Notes: generated from the letters alone by a model not told the origin. Positions 25,634-34,177 are shown, counted from the stretch's first letter. The stretch is 64,000 nt of DNA from Luteococcus sanguinis (GCF_039527675.1 NZ_BAAAKI010000017.1:1-64000); one strand, 5' to 3'. Translations and numbers: made by a program.

Positions 25634-26185
25634 GTGGGACGGGGTTGCCAGATCGGCGAGTTTCGCGCAGGTGGCCAGGTTGCGACCGGTGCCGGACGAT
25701 TTCACGCGGGACCACTTCGCCACGAGCGGAGAGTTGGAGAAGCCCTCGGGCGTGTGCAAGTAGATGACGCGTCCATCCACGCGCACCTCGGTTTCGCACT
25801 GGACGTCGGCCATCAGCCGCTCCACGGCATTTCGCTCCGCGTCCGGGACCGGGCCGTCATGAAAGAAGACGTGTTCGAGTTTCGGTTCGGCCGGAGTGAA
25901 GGGGTTTGCCTCAAGAATCGCGACCAGCTCGTCCACCGACAGCACCACGGTGGGGATCTCGAAGCCAGTAACACTCTCAAGGGTCTCCTGCACCTGGTCA
26001 CGCACGTGGAGTCGGTTGGCCGGGTCGCTGCCCCCCTCGGCGTCCAGGATGACATTGCCCGACTGGATGTAGGTGCGTACATCGCCGAAGCCGGACGCGG
26101 TGAGGGCGGCGCGCACCTCTGCCATCGGCAGCTTGTGCTTGCCCCCGACGTTGATGCCACGCAACAGGACGATCCAACAGGTCAT
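25631..26185 (-). CDS. DUF1697-family protein
   Basis: A 184-residue protein with the DUF1697 signature (IVLLRGINVGGKHKLPMAEV, YIQSGNVIL) and a C-terminal RVIYLHTPEGFSNS followed by KSSGTGRNLAT. The length is typical. The structure of the family is known but not its activity. The start is ATG 26185. It is divergent from the MFS gene and ends just before the GH13 gene on the same strand. Confidence 0.88.
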   Translation of the reverse strand: MTCWIVLLRGINVGGKHKLPMAEVRAALTASGFGDVRTYIQSGNVILDAEGGSDPANRLHVRDQVQETLESVTGFEIPTVVLSVDELVAILEANPFTPAEPKLEHVFFHDGPVPDAERNAVERLMADVQCETEVRVDGRVIYLHTPEGFSNSPLVAKWSRVKSSGTGRNLATCAKLADLATPSH

Positions 26186-26269
26186 GAGGCCATTGTGGTG
26201 GCTGCGGCGACCCAGTCGTCCCGTGGGACGCCGGGCAGTGAGCGGGAGGCAGGTGGTTCCCTGTTCCCC

Positions 26270-27586
26270 ATGGGCAGCGCACGAACCGGGGGAGTAGGAC
26301 GCGTCCACCCTGCCTGGGCGGTGGCGGTCGTCACCTTGTTCGCGCTGCTGGCCGCCTCGGCCTTCCGTTCGTCCACCGGTGCGCTGCTTCAGCCGCTGGA
26401 GACCGACTTCGGCTGGAGCCGGACGGTGACCTCGGGCGCCGCATCGCTGAACCTCGTGATCTATGGACTCTCCGCGCCCTTCGCCGCGGCCGTGATGGAG
26501 ACCTGGGGTGTCCGACGCACCGTTGTCACCTCCTTGATGGTGGTCGGGGCTGCGAGCGCGGCGAGTTGCTTCATGACCTCGGCCTGGCAGTTGTGGTTGC
26601 TCTGGGGGGTTGTGATCGGGCTGGGCAGCGGTTCGATGGCGCTGACCTTCGGCACAATCGTGGCCAACCGATGGTTCTCCGCGCGACGTGACATCGTCGT
26701 CGGCTGTTTCTCCGCGGCCAGCGCCGCGGGTCAGATCCTGTTTGTCCCCGCGATCGCCTGGTTGGCGCACACCAGCGGCGGCTGGCGAGCCGCCATGTGG
26801 CTGGTGGCCGCGGTCTCGATCGCCTGCGCGCTGAGCGTTCTAGTGTGCTTGCGTGACCGTCCGCGAGACATGGGAGTGCGTCCGTTGGGGATTGCCGACG
26901 ACGCGCCCCTGGAGGCGATGGAGCTCACGCCCGCGCGCGTCGGGAACCCCTTGGCGCTCGGCCTTGGTGCATTCACCCGCAACCGCCGGTCGGGCACCTT
27001 GTGGGCCCTGATGCTGACTTTCGCCGTGTGCGGCTGGACCACCAACGGCATCATCCAGACCCACTTCATCCCCGCGGCGCACGACCACTCGATGCCCGCC
27101 ACGGTGGCCGCGAACATGATCGGCCTGATCGGCATCTTCGACGTTCTGGGGACGATCCTGGCTGGCTGGCTGACCGACCGCTATGACCCGCGGATTCTCC
27201 TGGCTGTCTTCTACACCTTCCGCGGTGTCTCGCTGCTGTTCGTGGACCAGTTGCTCGGCCCCGACATGAACCCGGGGCTGTGGTTCTTCATCATCTTCGT
27301 CGGGCTCGACTGGACTGCCACCGTCCCGCCCACCGTTGCGCTGTGCCGGGAGGCCTTCGGGCTTGAGGAGTCCGGCGTCGTCTTCGGCTGGGTCTATGCC
27401 GCGCACATGGTCGGAGCTGGTGTCGGAGCCCAAGTCTCCGGCGTGCTGCGCCAGCAGCACGAGGGCTACTTCATCGCCTGGGAACTGTCCGCGGCGCTGT
27501 GCTTCTTCGCGGCAGGCATCGCGGCGACGATCCGACGGCACCGAACGGTGGGCCCCGGGACGCTGATCGCCACGCCGATGGTGTGA
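26270..27586 (+). CDS. MFS transporter
   Basis: A 438-residue major facilitator with about twelve membrane helices. FGWSRTVTSGAASLNLVIYGLSAPF and the loop motif GWLTDRYDPRILL (motif A copy in the second half) resemble monocarboxylate/oxalate-formate antiporter-type MFS members. The substrate is unknown. ATG 26270 follows a weak GGGAGG-like region. It is transcribed away from the DUF1697 gene. Confidence 0.87.
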   Translation: MGSARTGGVGRVHPAWAVAVVTLFALLAASAFRSSTGALLQPLETDFGWSRTVTSGAASLNLVIYGLSAPFAAAVMETWGVRRTVVTSLMVVGAASAASCFMTSAWQLWLLWGVVIGLGSGSMALTFGTIVANRWFSARRDIVVGCFSAASAAGQILFVPAIAWLAHTSGGWRAAMWLVAAVSIACALSVLVCLRDRPRDMGVRPLGIADDAPLEAMELTPARVGNPLALGLGAFTRNRRSGTLWALMLTFAVCGWTTNGIIQTHFIPAAHDHSMPATVAANMIGLIGIFDVLGTILAGWLTDRYDPRILLAVFYTFRGVSLLFVDQLLGPDMNPGLWFFIIFVGLDWTATVPPTVALCREAFGLEESGVVFGWVYAAHMVGAGVGAQVSGVLRQQHEGYFIAWELSAALCFFAAGIAATIRRHRTVGPGTLIATPMV

Positions 27587-27626
27587 GGGCGGGGTGTTGC
27601 AGATCAGCCCGTGGTGGTGCCTTGGG

Positions 27627-27632
27627 TAGGCT
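27627..27632 (+). promoter_or_regulatory. -10 hexamer TAGGCT, leaderless start
   Basis: The hexamer lies 7 nt before ATG 27640 of the small zinc-ribbon gene. Confidence 0.4.
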
Positions 27633-27639
27633 CCGGGGC

Positions 27640-27777
27640 ATGTCCGACCTCACCGAACCGTGCCCCAACTGCGGACGGTTGATGCGCTGGGAGACCTCCC
27701 ATGAGCGCTGCGACGGCTGCGGGTACATCCGTCCGTGCTGTGAGGGAGCCCCGTGCCCGATTCCCGGCGAGCGCTGA
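27640..27777 (+). CDS. Small zinc-ribbon protein
   Basis: A 45-residue Cys-rich protein. CPNCGR near the N-terminus and CDGCGY downstream give a four-Cys zinc ribbon, followed by a second cluster CCEGAPCP. The start is supported by a leaderless -10. Its 3' end overlaps the start of a methyltransferase gene by 25 bases, so the two are co-expressed. A role in nucleic-acid or protein binding is likely; no family is recognised. Confidence 0.6.
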   Translation: MSDLTEPCPNCGRLMRWETSHERCDGCGYIRPCCEGAPCPIPGER

Positions 27778-28589
27778 TCGGCACAGTCGCGGTTCGGCCA
27801 GTCTCGAACCGGCCCGTCGGGACCGTCACCCGCGGCACCACCAACCCCAACCGGCTGCGGCGCGTCGACCGCTGGCTGGCGGGGCCACAAGCCGGGCGGT
27901 TGCGCGGTGGCGCTCCGGTGGTCGTGGACTTGGGCTACGGCGCCTACCCGGTCACCTCCTTGGAGATGCTGCAGCGGTTGCGGCCGGTGAACCCCCAGGT
28001 GCGGTTGTTGGGTATCGAGATCGACCCCGAGCGCGTGGCCGCCGCCCAGCACCTGGCCAACGACGACGTCGTCTTCGTCCGGGGTGGTTTCGAGCTGCCC
28101 CGGCCCACTGGGTGGGCGGCGCCGAGTGTCGTGCGGGCCTTCAACGTCCTGCGCCAGTACGACGAGGCGGAGGTCCCGGCCGCGTGGGACCTGCTGTGCC
28201 GCGGACTGGGCCCGGACGGGCTGCTGGTGGATGGGACCTGCGATGAGGTCGGGAGACGCTGCACCTGGGTGGCGTTGGATCGGAGCGGACCCTTGAGCCT
28301 GACCATTTCACTCAAGCTGGACGCCATCGAACGTCCCTCCGATGTCGCCGAGCGGCTGCCCAAGGCGCTGATCCACCACAACGTACCCGGAGAACGCGTC
28401 CACGACTGGCTGCAGGCCCTTGACCGGGCGTGGGAGGTGCACGCCCCATTGCGCGTCCATGGGGCGCGGCAGCGCTGGCTGGCCACCGTGAGCACCGTCA
28501 AGCAGGAGGGATGGCCGGTGCTCCACGGGCCAACCCGCTGGCGTCTCGGTGAGGTTGGCATCCCGTGGCGCTGCGTCAACGCTGATTGA
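27753..28589 (+). CDS. Class I SAM-dependent methyltransferase
   Basis: A 278-residue Rossmann-fold methyltransferase. Motif I is VVVDLGYGAYPVTSL, the acidic residue after strand 2 is in LLGIEIDPERVAAA, and FVRGGFELP is motif II. The C-terminal region may select the substrate, which is unknown. GTG 27753 has a GAGGGAG ribosome-binding site inside the upstream zinc-ribbon gene, indicating translational coupling. Confidence 0.8.
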   Translation: MPDSRRALIGTVAVRPVSNRPVGTVTRGTTNPNRLRRVDRWLAGPQAGRLRGGAPVVVDLGYGAYPVTSLEMLQRLRPVNPQVRLLGIEIDPERVAAAQHLANDDVVFVRGGFELPRPTGWAAPSVVRAFNVLRQYDEAEVPAAWDLLCRGLGPDGLLVDGTCDEVGRRCTWVALDRSGPLSLTISLKLDAIERPSDVAERLPKALIHHNVPGERVHDWLQALDRAWEVHAPLRVHGARQRWLATVSTVKQEGWPVLHGPTRWRLGEVGIPWRCVNAD

Positions 28590-28650
28590 TCGGGCACAAT
28601 TGTCGACGGCGCGGTTCTCGCGTCATCAACTGAATCTCCTGGAGGTACCC

Positions 28651-29571
28651 GTGGCCGGTGGTCTCGCCGCCCTGCTCGACGACGTCGCAGCCATCGCGAA
28701 GATGGCCAGCGCCGCCAGCACGAAGGCCGTTGGCCTGGTGGTGGACGACACAGCCGTCACGCCCCGCTACGTGGAAGGCCTGCAGCCCGCCCGCGAGCTG
28801 CCGATCATCTGGCGCATCGCCAAGGGCTCGATCGTCAACAAGATGATCATCCTGGTCGGCGCGATGGCGCTGAGCCAGTGGGCGGAGTGGCTGCTGGCCC
28901 CGATCCTGATGCTCGGTGGCGCCTACCTGTGCTATGAGGGTGTCGAGAAGATCTGGGAGATCATCTCCGGCCACGGGGGCGAGGACGAGAAGCCGGTCCT
29001 CGCCGAAGGTGCGGGGGGGAAGGAGGCCGAGGACAAGCTCGTCCGCGGCGCCGTCACCACCGACTTCATCCTCTCGGCCGAGATCATGGTGCTGTCGTTG
29101 AAGGAGGTCGCCGAGTCCAGCTTCGTCGACCGTCTGTTCGCCCTGCTGATCGTCGCCTTCGTCATCACCGCGCTCGTCTACGGAGTGGTCGCGCTCATCG
29201 TGAAGATGGACGACGCGGGCCTGAAGATGATCGAGTCCGGCAGGTCCGAGAACATGGGACGAATGCTGCTGAACGGCATGCCCAAGGTGATGTCGGTGCT
29301 CTCGACCGTCGGCATCGCCGCGATGCTGTGGGTGGGCGGACACATCCTGCTGACCAATGCCGCCGAGCTCGGCTGGCACGCCCCCTATGACCTGGTGCAC
29401 CACCTCGAGGAGCCGGTGAGCGAGATCGCGACCGTCGGGTCATTCCTGGCCTGGTGCGTGAACACGCTGTGCTCCGCGCTGGTCGGGATCATCGTCGGCG
29501 CGATCCTGGTCGCACTGATGCACGTCCTGCCCTTCGGCAAGGGCCATGACGCAAAGACCGCCGCGCACTGA
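28651..29571 (+). CDS. DUF808/YedI-family membrane protein
   Basis: A 306-residue inner-membrane protein of the DUF808 family. The N-terminal GLAALLDDVAAIAKMAS and KAVGLVVDDTAVTPRYV are diagnostic. Several membrane helices follow, with DFILSAEIMVLSLKEV in the middle and the last helix near the C-terminus. It is predicted to be a transporter of unknown substrate. GTG 28651 has a perfect GGAGG site six bases upstream. Confidence 0.9.
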   Translation: MAGGLAALLDDVAAIAKMASAASTKAVGLVVDDTAVTPRYVEGLQPARELPIIWRIAKGSIVNKMIILVGAMALSQWAEWLLAPILMLGGAYLCYEGVEKIWEIISGHGGEDEKPVLAEGAGGKEAEDKLVRGAVTTDFILSAEIMVLSLKEVAESSFVDRLFALLIVAFVITALVYGVVALIVKMDDAGLKMIESGRSENMGRMLLNGMPKVMSVLSTVGIAAMLWVGGHILLTNAAELGWHAPYDLVHHLEEPVSEIATVGSFLAWCVNTLCSALVGIIVGAILVALMHVLPFGKGHDAKTAAH

Positions 29572-29603
29572 CTTTCGGCCCACCAACTCCAGCCGAACAC
29601 AAG

Positions 29604-29668
29604 ATCAGTCCCCCAAGGGCCAGATCCCTCCTCATCGACGGGGAGTGATCAGCCCTTTGGGGACTGAT
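29604..29668. terminator. Long inverted repeat between convergent DUF808 and rhomboid-like genes
   Basis: 16-bp arms at 29604-29619 (ATCAGTCCCCCAAGGG) and 29653-29668 (CCCTTTGGGGACTGAT) differ by one base and enclose 33 nt. It lies between convergent 3' ends, so bidirectional termination is likely; the arms are longer than usual. Confidence 0.55.
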
Positions 29669-29699
29669 GTGTCTGTGGGCGTCTGCGCGGCCAGGCGGC

Positions 29700-30527
29700 T
29701 CAGCCCTGCCGGCGGTTGCGCAGCCGCATCAGTTCCTGACGTTCGGACGCCGACAGCGCGTCCACGCCGCCGCCAGCGGAGATCTTGTCGAGCAGCTGGT
29801 CCAGCTTCTGCTGGTCGTTGGCCTTCTGCTGGTGGGTCTTGGCCGCCTTCTTCTGCTCGCGGGTCGGCTTGTGGCGCTTGGGTGCGCCCGGGATCCAGGC
29901 GAACTCGTGCAGCAGCCCGAGTCGACGGGCGATCACCGCCACCGCAACGAGGCTGAGCAGCATCGAGAACAGCCCCACCCAGTCAGCGCGTCCGATGGGG
30001 GAGAGCAGTTGCAGGGCCAGCAGCACTGCGCCCACGACCCAGGCGGGAATGCCGAAGAAGAACGGACGGTTGGGGTACTCGCAGATCCACAGCAGCAGGA
30101 CGATGAACTGAATCATCCCCAGACCGGCGAGCCAAGTGCCCGAGGAGAAGGCCAGGCCGACGAGTGTCGCGGCAACCGTCATGGCGGCCCAGATACCGAG
30201 CAGCAGGTGAGCCATTTTCTTGCGCCCAAGCTGGCTCTCGAGTTCGGTGCCGAAGACCCAGAAGAAGAAGAGGTTCAAGATGGTCCACAAGCCGAGGTAG
30301 TTGACCAGCGGCCAGGTGAACGGGCGCCAGACCTCACCCTGTGCGAGGGACCACGGGCTGTAGGCGAGGGAGTCCATGGCGCTGGCATTGCCGCTCGCGC
30401 CGGTGAACACCGAGACGAGCATGCTGAGCACGCCCACCGCGATGACGACCATGGTCGTCCCGAATTCGACGTTGCCGACCTTGAACCAGGGGTCGGTTGC
30501 TCGTCCGCCCATGCCGTAGAAGCTCAT
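29700..30527 (-). CDS. Rhomboid-like membrane protein, probably proteolytically inactive
   Basis: A 275-residue protein with six predicted membrane helices and a basic cytosolic C-terminus (KPTREQKKAAKTHQQKAND, then LDQLLDKISAGG, as in DUF6576 tails). The fold resembles rhomboids: WRPFTWPLVNYLGLWTILNL for the L1/helix 2 region and FGTELESQLGRKKM. Helix 4 reads LAGLGMIQFIVLL where active rhomboids have GxSG, so the catalytic Ser is missing. It is probably a Derlin-like pseudoprotease. The start is ATG 30527. Confidence 0.75.
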   Translation of the reverse strand: MSFYGMGGRATDPWFKVGNVEFGTTMVVIAVGVLSMLVSVFTGASGNASAMDSLAYSPWSLAQGEVWRPFTWPLVNYLGLWTILNLFFFWVFGTELESQLGRKKMAHLLLGIWAAMTVAATLVGLAFSSGTWLAGLGMIQFIVLLLWICEYPNRPFFFGIPAWVVGAVLLALQLLSPIGRADWVGLFSMLLSLVAVAVIARRLGLLHEFAWIPGAPKRHKPTREQKKAAKTHQQKANDQQKLDQLLDKISAGGGVDALSASERQELMRLRNRRQG

Positions 30528-30643
30528 GGGGTCCAGTTTCCCAGAGTGCGCAAGAAGCCTCGGGACCGACGCCGTGTCGCCCGTCCGGGTGGGATCTGAT
30601 CGCTGAGGGGTGAAGGTGCTTTCCTGTGTCGCGTGGGCCGCCG

Positions 30644-30649
30644 TAGCCT
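30644..30649 (+). promoter_or_regulatory. -10 hexamer TAGCCT, leaderless start
   Basis: The hexamer lies 6 nt before ATG 30656 of the histidine phosphatase gene. Confidence 0.4.
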
Positions 30650-30655
30650 GCCGGA

Positions 30656-31459
30656 ATGAAGCCCACGCAGATCATCCTCGTCCGCCACGGCCAGTCGCAG
30701 GGCAATGTCGCGGCCGAACTGGCCAGCGCGGACCACCTGGAGCGGATTGACGTACCGGCTCGCGACCCTGACATCGAGCTGTCGGAGCTGGGGGAGCGGC
30801 AGGCGACGGCGGTGGGGCACTGGCTGTCGGAGCTGGGCGAGGATGAGCGACCGAGCATCGTGTGGACCTCGCCCTATCGACGCGCTCGCCAGACCGGTGA
30901 GATCGCGCTTCGGGCAGCATCGTTCGAGCTGGACTTCCGCACGGACGAGCGGCTGCGCGATCGTGACATGGGCATCACGGACATGCTCACGGCCGCGGGT
31001 ATCGAGGCCAAGTACCCCGAGGAGACCGAGCGCCGCGCCTGGATCGGCAAGTTCTACTACCGGCCGCCGGGCGGGGAGTCATGGGCCGATGTCGCGCAGC
31101 GCGTGCGGCAGGTGATGGCCGACATCGCGAACGCCAAGGACGCGGTGGTCCTGGTCACCGCCCACGACGTGGTCAACCTGCTGTTCTGTTACGTGGCGGA
31201 GGGCATGGACGAGTCGTCCGTGCTGGACCGCTCCAAGAACAACGGCCTGAAGAACGCCGCCATCTGCCGGCTGCAGGTTGACGACTCATCGCCGACCGGC
31301 TGGGTGGTCACCGCCTACAACATCGACGAGCACCTGGTCGACGAGGGCATCACGGTCACCGACCAGCCTGGCGCCTCGGACGAGGTCGGGCCCGACCCGT
31401 CGAATGCCGAACCACCCGTCGCCGAGGCCGAGATGCAGGAGGGATCCGAGCGTGGCTGA
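30656..31459 (+). CDS. Histidine phosphatase-family protein (phosphoglycerate mutase-like)
   Basis: A 267-residue branch 1 histidine phosphatase. The nucleophile His is in LVRHGQSQGN, followed by SPYRRARQTGE, the GGESWADVAQRV acid/base region, and VTAHDVVNLL for the second catalytic His. The last 40 residues are acidic and probably disordered. The substrate is unknown. The stop overlaps the GTG start of nnrD by eight bases, so the pair is co-transcribed. Confidence 0.87.
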   Translation: MKPTQIILVRHGQSQGNVAAELASADHLERIDVPARDPDIELSELGERQATAVGHWLSELGEDERPSIVWTSPYRRARQTGEIALRAASFELDFRTDERLRDRDMGITDMLTAAGIEAKYPEETERRAWIGKFYYRPPGGESWADVAQRVRQVMADIANAKDAVVLVTAHDVVNLLFCYVAEGMDESSVLDRSKNNGLKNAAICRLQVDDSSPTGWVVTAYNIDEHLVDEGITVTDQPGASDEVGPDPSNAEPPVAEAEMQEGSERG

Positions 31460-32363
31460 GGCCCGGGGAGGTACGCCGAAGAATCCGGAGATGGTGACCC
31501 CGGAGCTGTTGCGGGGTTGGCCCCTGCCAGTACCGGGCGGCTCCAAGTACGCCCGAGGTCTGGTGCTTGCGATCGGGGGCGCCCGGGCGACGCCGGGCGC
31601 GGTGATGCTGGCCGGACGCGCGGCCCTGCGGATGGGCGCTGGGCGGTTGAGCCTCGCCGTTGCCGACTCGGTGTGCGCGCACGTGGCCGTGGCGGTGCCC
31701 GAGTGCGGCGCCTATGGGCTGGCGGAAGACTCGGAGGGTTCCATCACCGGACGTCGCGCTGCCGAGGTGCTCTCCAAGGAACTGTCCCGTGCGGACGCGG
31801 TGCTGATCGGCCCGGGACTTGATGACCCGACTGGTGCCGCGGCGTTGCTGACGGAGGTGATCCCCGCGCTGCCGAAGAAGACTCCGGTGCTGCTGGACGC
31901 TTTCGGCGCGACCGTCCTGCCGGACCTGGATGAGGCTCTGGTCGATGCGCTGCGCGGACGTCTGGTGCTGACCCCCAACTCGGCCGAGATGGGTCACCTG
32001 TTGGGCCGTCCCGAGACCAACGAGGACGACACGGAGGTGGCACCGGAGATGGTCGTCGACTGCGCCAAGCGATTCGGTGCGGTCGTGGGGTGTGACGCCT
32101 ACGTCGCCGAGGGCGGTCGTATGTGGCGTTCAACCACGGGCGATGTGGGGCTCGGGACCTCCGGCAGTGGCGACGTGATGGCCGGCGTTGTGTTGGGCCT
32201 GTTGGGCCGAGGTGCGGATCTCGCCCAGGCGGTGGTCTGGGGCAAGTACGTCCATCAGGCAGCTGGCGACGCGCTGGTGGGCGACCACGGACGGATTGGC
32301 TTCCTCGCGAGTGAGATCGAAACCCGGTTGCCCCGGGTGCTGCGGACCTTGGGCGGGGACTGA
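31452..32363 (+). CDS. nnrD: ADP-dependent NAD(P)H-hydrate dehydratase
   Basis: A 303-residue ribokinase-like repair enzyme that converts the S-form of hydrated NAD(P)H back to NAD(P)H at the expense of ADP. VLAIGGARATPGAVMLAGRAALRMGAG is split over two motifs, LTPNSAEMGHLL follows, and the catalytic GTSGSGDVMAG is near residue 235. The epimerase domain (NnrE) found fused in many bacteria is missing here. GTG 31452 lies inside the end of the upstream gene. Confidence 0.87.
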   Translation: MAEARGGTPKNPEMVTPELLRGWPLPVPGGSKYARGLVLAIGGARATPGAVMLAGRAALRMGAGRLSLAVADSVCAHVAVAVPECGAYGLAEDSEGSITGRRAAEVLSKELSRADAVLIGPGLDDPTGAAALLTEVIPALPKKTPVLLDAFGATVLPDLDEALVDALRGRLVLTPNSAEMGHLLGRPETNEDDTEVAPEMVVDCAKRFGAVVGCDAYVAEGGRMWRSTTGDVGLGTSGSGDVMAGVVLGLLGRGADLAQAVVWGKYVHQAAGDALVGDHGRIGFLASEIETRLPRVLRTLGGD

Positions 32364-32382
32364 GACGAACCTGCCTCGGAGT

Positions 32383-32420
32383 GGGTGGTGAAACTGCTGA
32401 CTACGGCAGTTTCGCCACCC
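32383..32420. terminator. Hairpin between convergent nnrD and AlkD-like genes
   Basis: GGGTGGTGAAACTGC (32383-32397) pairs with GCAGTTTCGCCACCC (32406-32420) with one G-T wobble and an 8-nt loop. The right arm is inside the last codons of the AlkD-like gene. Confidence 0.6.
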
Positions 32421-33174
32421 AGTCTGCTGGGGGATTGCGATGAAGGGCCATGTAATGGGTCTTTCGTGCCGGCTCGTGCTTCTCCAAGGCGTAGCGGAGT
32501 GCCGTGCGGGGCATCGTCGCCGCGTTCTTGTCCAGGAAGTCGTCCAGCGCAGCGCGATCTCGGAGGCCCACGTCGCGGAGCAGCCATCCGACGGCCTTGT
32601 GGATGAGGTCATGCTCGTCGTCCAACAGCCTCGCGGCCACGGCCAGTGGCAGTTCGACGTCCCCGGCGCGGAGCGGTCCGAACATGGAGACCATGGCCAA
32701 GCGGCGGCGCCACACAACGGGGGAGTCCAGCAGTGGGTCAAGGATCGCCCACTGCTCGTGAGGCGGGAGCGTCGCGAGCCAAGGCCCGGTGACATGGGGC
32801 GCCACGGTGTCGACCAGGTCCCAGTTGTTCAGGCGTTCGGCCTTGTCAAGAGCCAAACCGACGATCTGTCGTCGCGTGCCTGGGGCAGTTGACCGGCGCT
32901 TGCAGAGGTCGGACATGAGGACGGCCGCGAGCAGTCGCACCTCATGGACCTCGTGGTCCAGCAATTGCGACATGTCGTCAGGGGTCACGTTGGTCGGTGC
33001 TCGCTTGGCGATTTCGCGGACGATTGGAACGCTCGCGCCGACGACCACGTCGCCCTCGGCGTAGCCACCAGGAATCGCTTGGAAGAAGCGAGCCTTCATC
33101 AGCGCCTTGCTGGGGTCCCCAGCTGCGATGACGGTGGCAGCAAGGGTGGATGCGGTGTCCATCATCCAGGGCAT
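32401..33174 (-). CDS. DNA alkylation repair protein (AlkD-like)
   Basis: A 257-residue all-helical HEAT-like protein of the AlkD family, which removes N3/N7-alkylpurines. ALMKARFFQAIPGGYAEGD, LNNWDLVDTVAPHV (conserved Trp-Asp-x-x-Asp) and VVWRRRLAMVS match the family core, and KAVGWLLRDVGLRD is the typical C-terminal helix. The start is uncertain (ATG 33174, 33165 or 33162). It overlaps or abuts the upstream small HTH gene, suggesting one transcript. Confidence 0.82.
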   Translation of the reverse strand: MPWMMDTASTLAATVIAAGDPSKALMKARFFQAIPGGYAEGDVVVGASVPIVREIAKRAPTNVTPDDMSQLLDHEVHEVRLLAAVLMSDLCKRRSTAPGTRRQIVGLALDKAERLNNWDLVDTVAPHVTGPWLATLPPHEQWAILDPLLDSPVVWRRRLAMVSMFGPLRAGDVELPLAVAARLLDDEHDLIHKAVGWLLRDVGLRDRAALDDFLDKNAATMPRTALRYALEKHEPARKTHYMALHRNPPADWVAKLP

Positions 33175-33193
33175 CGTCCGGTCGCGAGCAGCT

Positions 33194-33376
33194 TCAACTG
33201 CGTGAGCCAAATACGCGTCTGACCTGGTTTGCCCGCTCGGGCGTGAGGCGCCAGCGGGTGTGCACTGACTGCCAACCTTGATCGCGGAGCCATTGCCGGA
33301 TCGTCTTGTCGCTCACGGCGAGCTCTGCGGCGAGTTCGCGAGGGGTCACGCTGGGTACGAATTGTTCGGCGCTCAT
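33194..33376 (-). CDS. Small helix-turn-helix protein
   Basis: A 60-residue protein with an HTH at residues about 10-35 (TPRELAAELAVSDKTIRQWL) followed by WQSVHTRWRLTPERANQVRR, which may be a wing and last helix. Similar small proteins act as excisionase- or Lsr2-C-terminal-like DNA binders. ATG 33376 is 7 nt after TAACGT (33389-33384). It leads into the AlkD-like gene. The target is unknown. Confidence 0.6.
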   Translation of the reverse strand: MSAEQFVPSVTPRELAAELAVSDKTIRQWLRDQGWQSVHTRWRLTPERANQVRRVFGSRS

Positions 33377-33443
33377 GGTGTGCACGTTACCGGCGCGGCA
33401 CTGGCTGGAAGCGACGACAGGGGGTGGCCCTTCCGAGCAGAAT

Positions 33444-33454
33444 GACATAATGTC
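33444..33454. promoter_or_regulatory. Palindrome upstream of the small HTH gene
   Basis: A perfect 11-bp palindrome GACATAATGTC, with a further TGTC/GACA pair just 3' of it, in the gap between the PIN toxin and the HTH gene. It is a candidate operator. Confidence 0.35.
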
Positions 33455-33478
33455 GCTTATCGGACAACGGTCCACACG

Positions 33479-33868
33479 CTAGAGAAGACGCCATCCGAGG
33501 GTTTTGGCTGCCTGCTGGTCGAAGGTGACGCTCTCATCGCATCCACTACGTCGTTGTGCGGCGTCGATCATCGCGTCAGCGAAGTCGGCGCCTTGTTCAA
33601 CCGCCCGGAGCGCCTGCTGCACGAACTCCGGCCGCTCGACCGCTACCTCGTCGTTCGCCACCAATGCGCGGACGGCGCTGACTGCGACCTCCTGGCCCGT
33701 CTTGTAGCTGCGCGTGAGTACCCACCAGGTCTCCACCAGGACGATGTGCGTGATGTACGCCGGGTTCTGGGAATCCACGTGCCGCAGAGCCTCAAGGGCT
33801 CTGGCGTGCTGGGCATCGTCGTCGTTCACCAGCAGGCGGACGACCACATTCGTGTCCAGGCCGATCAC
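33479..33868 (-). CDS. PIN-domain toxin (VapC-like)
   Basis: A 129-residue PIN-domain ribonuclease toxin. The acidic active site is complete: Asp5 in GLDTNVVVRLL, Glu46 in VLVETWWVL, and Asp95/Asp98 in GADFADAMI, plus a later Thr/Asp pair in SVTFDQQAAKTLGW. Its ATG overlaps the stop of the upstream AbrB-type antitoxin (ATGA), the usual order for this toxin-antitoxin type. All features look functional. Confidence 0.92.
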   Translation of the reverse strand: MIGLDTNVVVRLLVNDDDAQHARALEALRHVDSQNPAYITHIVLVETWWVLTRSYKTGQEVAVSAVRALVANDEVAVERPEFVQQALRAVEQGADFADAMIDAAQRRSGCDESVTFDQQAAKTLGWRLL

Positions 33869-34110
33869 AGCCCCTGGGCTCCCTCGGCGATCGCGCGATC
33901 CATTTCTTCCAAGGTGATCACGGGACCGCCGTAGCCGATCGACCCGGCCAAGTCTACGAGTCGAGCGGAATCCCGTAAGGGGCGGATGCGGTAGCTGCCG
34001 TCAGTTTCGGCCTCAAATGAGACACGAACTCCTGCCGAGAGACCCAATGCCTCGCGGACCTCCTTGGGCACGGTGATCTGGCCCTTGCTCGTCATCGTCC
34101 CGGTGGGCAT
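33865..34110 (-). CDS. AbrB/MazE-type antitoxin
   Basis: An 81-residue antitoxin with an N-terminal swapped-hairpin DNA-binding domain (MTSKGQITVPKEVREALGL) and a C-terminal toxin-binding tail (GYGGPVITLEEMDRAIAEGA). ATG 34110 follows AAGGAGA at good distance. The ribosome-binding site is itself inside a 9-bp inverted repeat, a likely autoregulatory operator. Confidence 0.92.
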   Translation of the reverse strand: MPTGTMTSKGQITVPKEVREALGLSAGVRVSFEAETDGSYRIRPLRDSARLVDLAGSIGYGGPVITLEEMDRAIAEGAQGL

Positions 34111-34115
34111 CTATG

Positions 34116-34139
34116 TCTCCTTACCGTCGAGTAAGGAGA
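34116..34139. promoter_or_regulatory. Operator-like inverted repeat of the AbrB-PIN operon
   Basis: Perfect 9-bp arms TCTCCTTAC (34116-34124) and GTAAGGAGA (34131-34139) have a 6-nt spacer. The repeat directly follows a TAGACT -10 (34144-34139) and contains the ribosome-binding site of the antitoxin. Confidence 0.55.
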
Positions 34140-34177
34140 GTCTACATCGTCGTCAAACGTGCCCGCAAGGGGCGACA

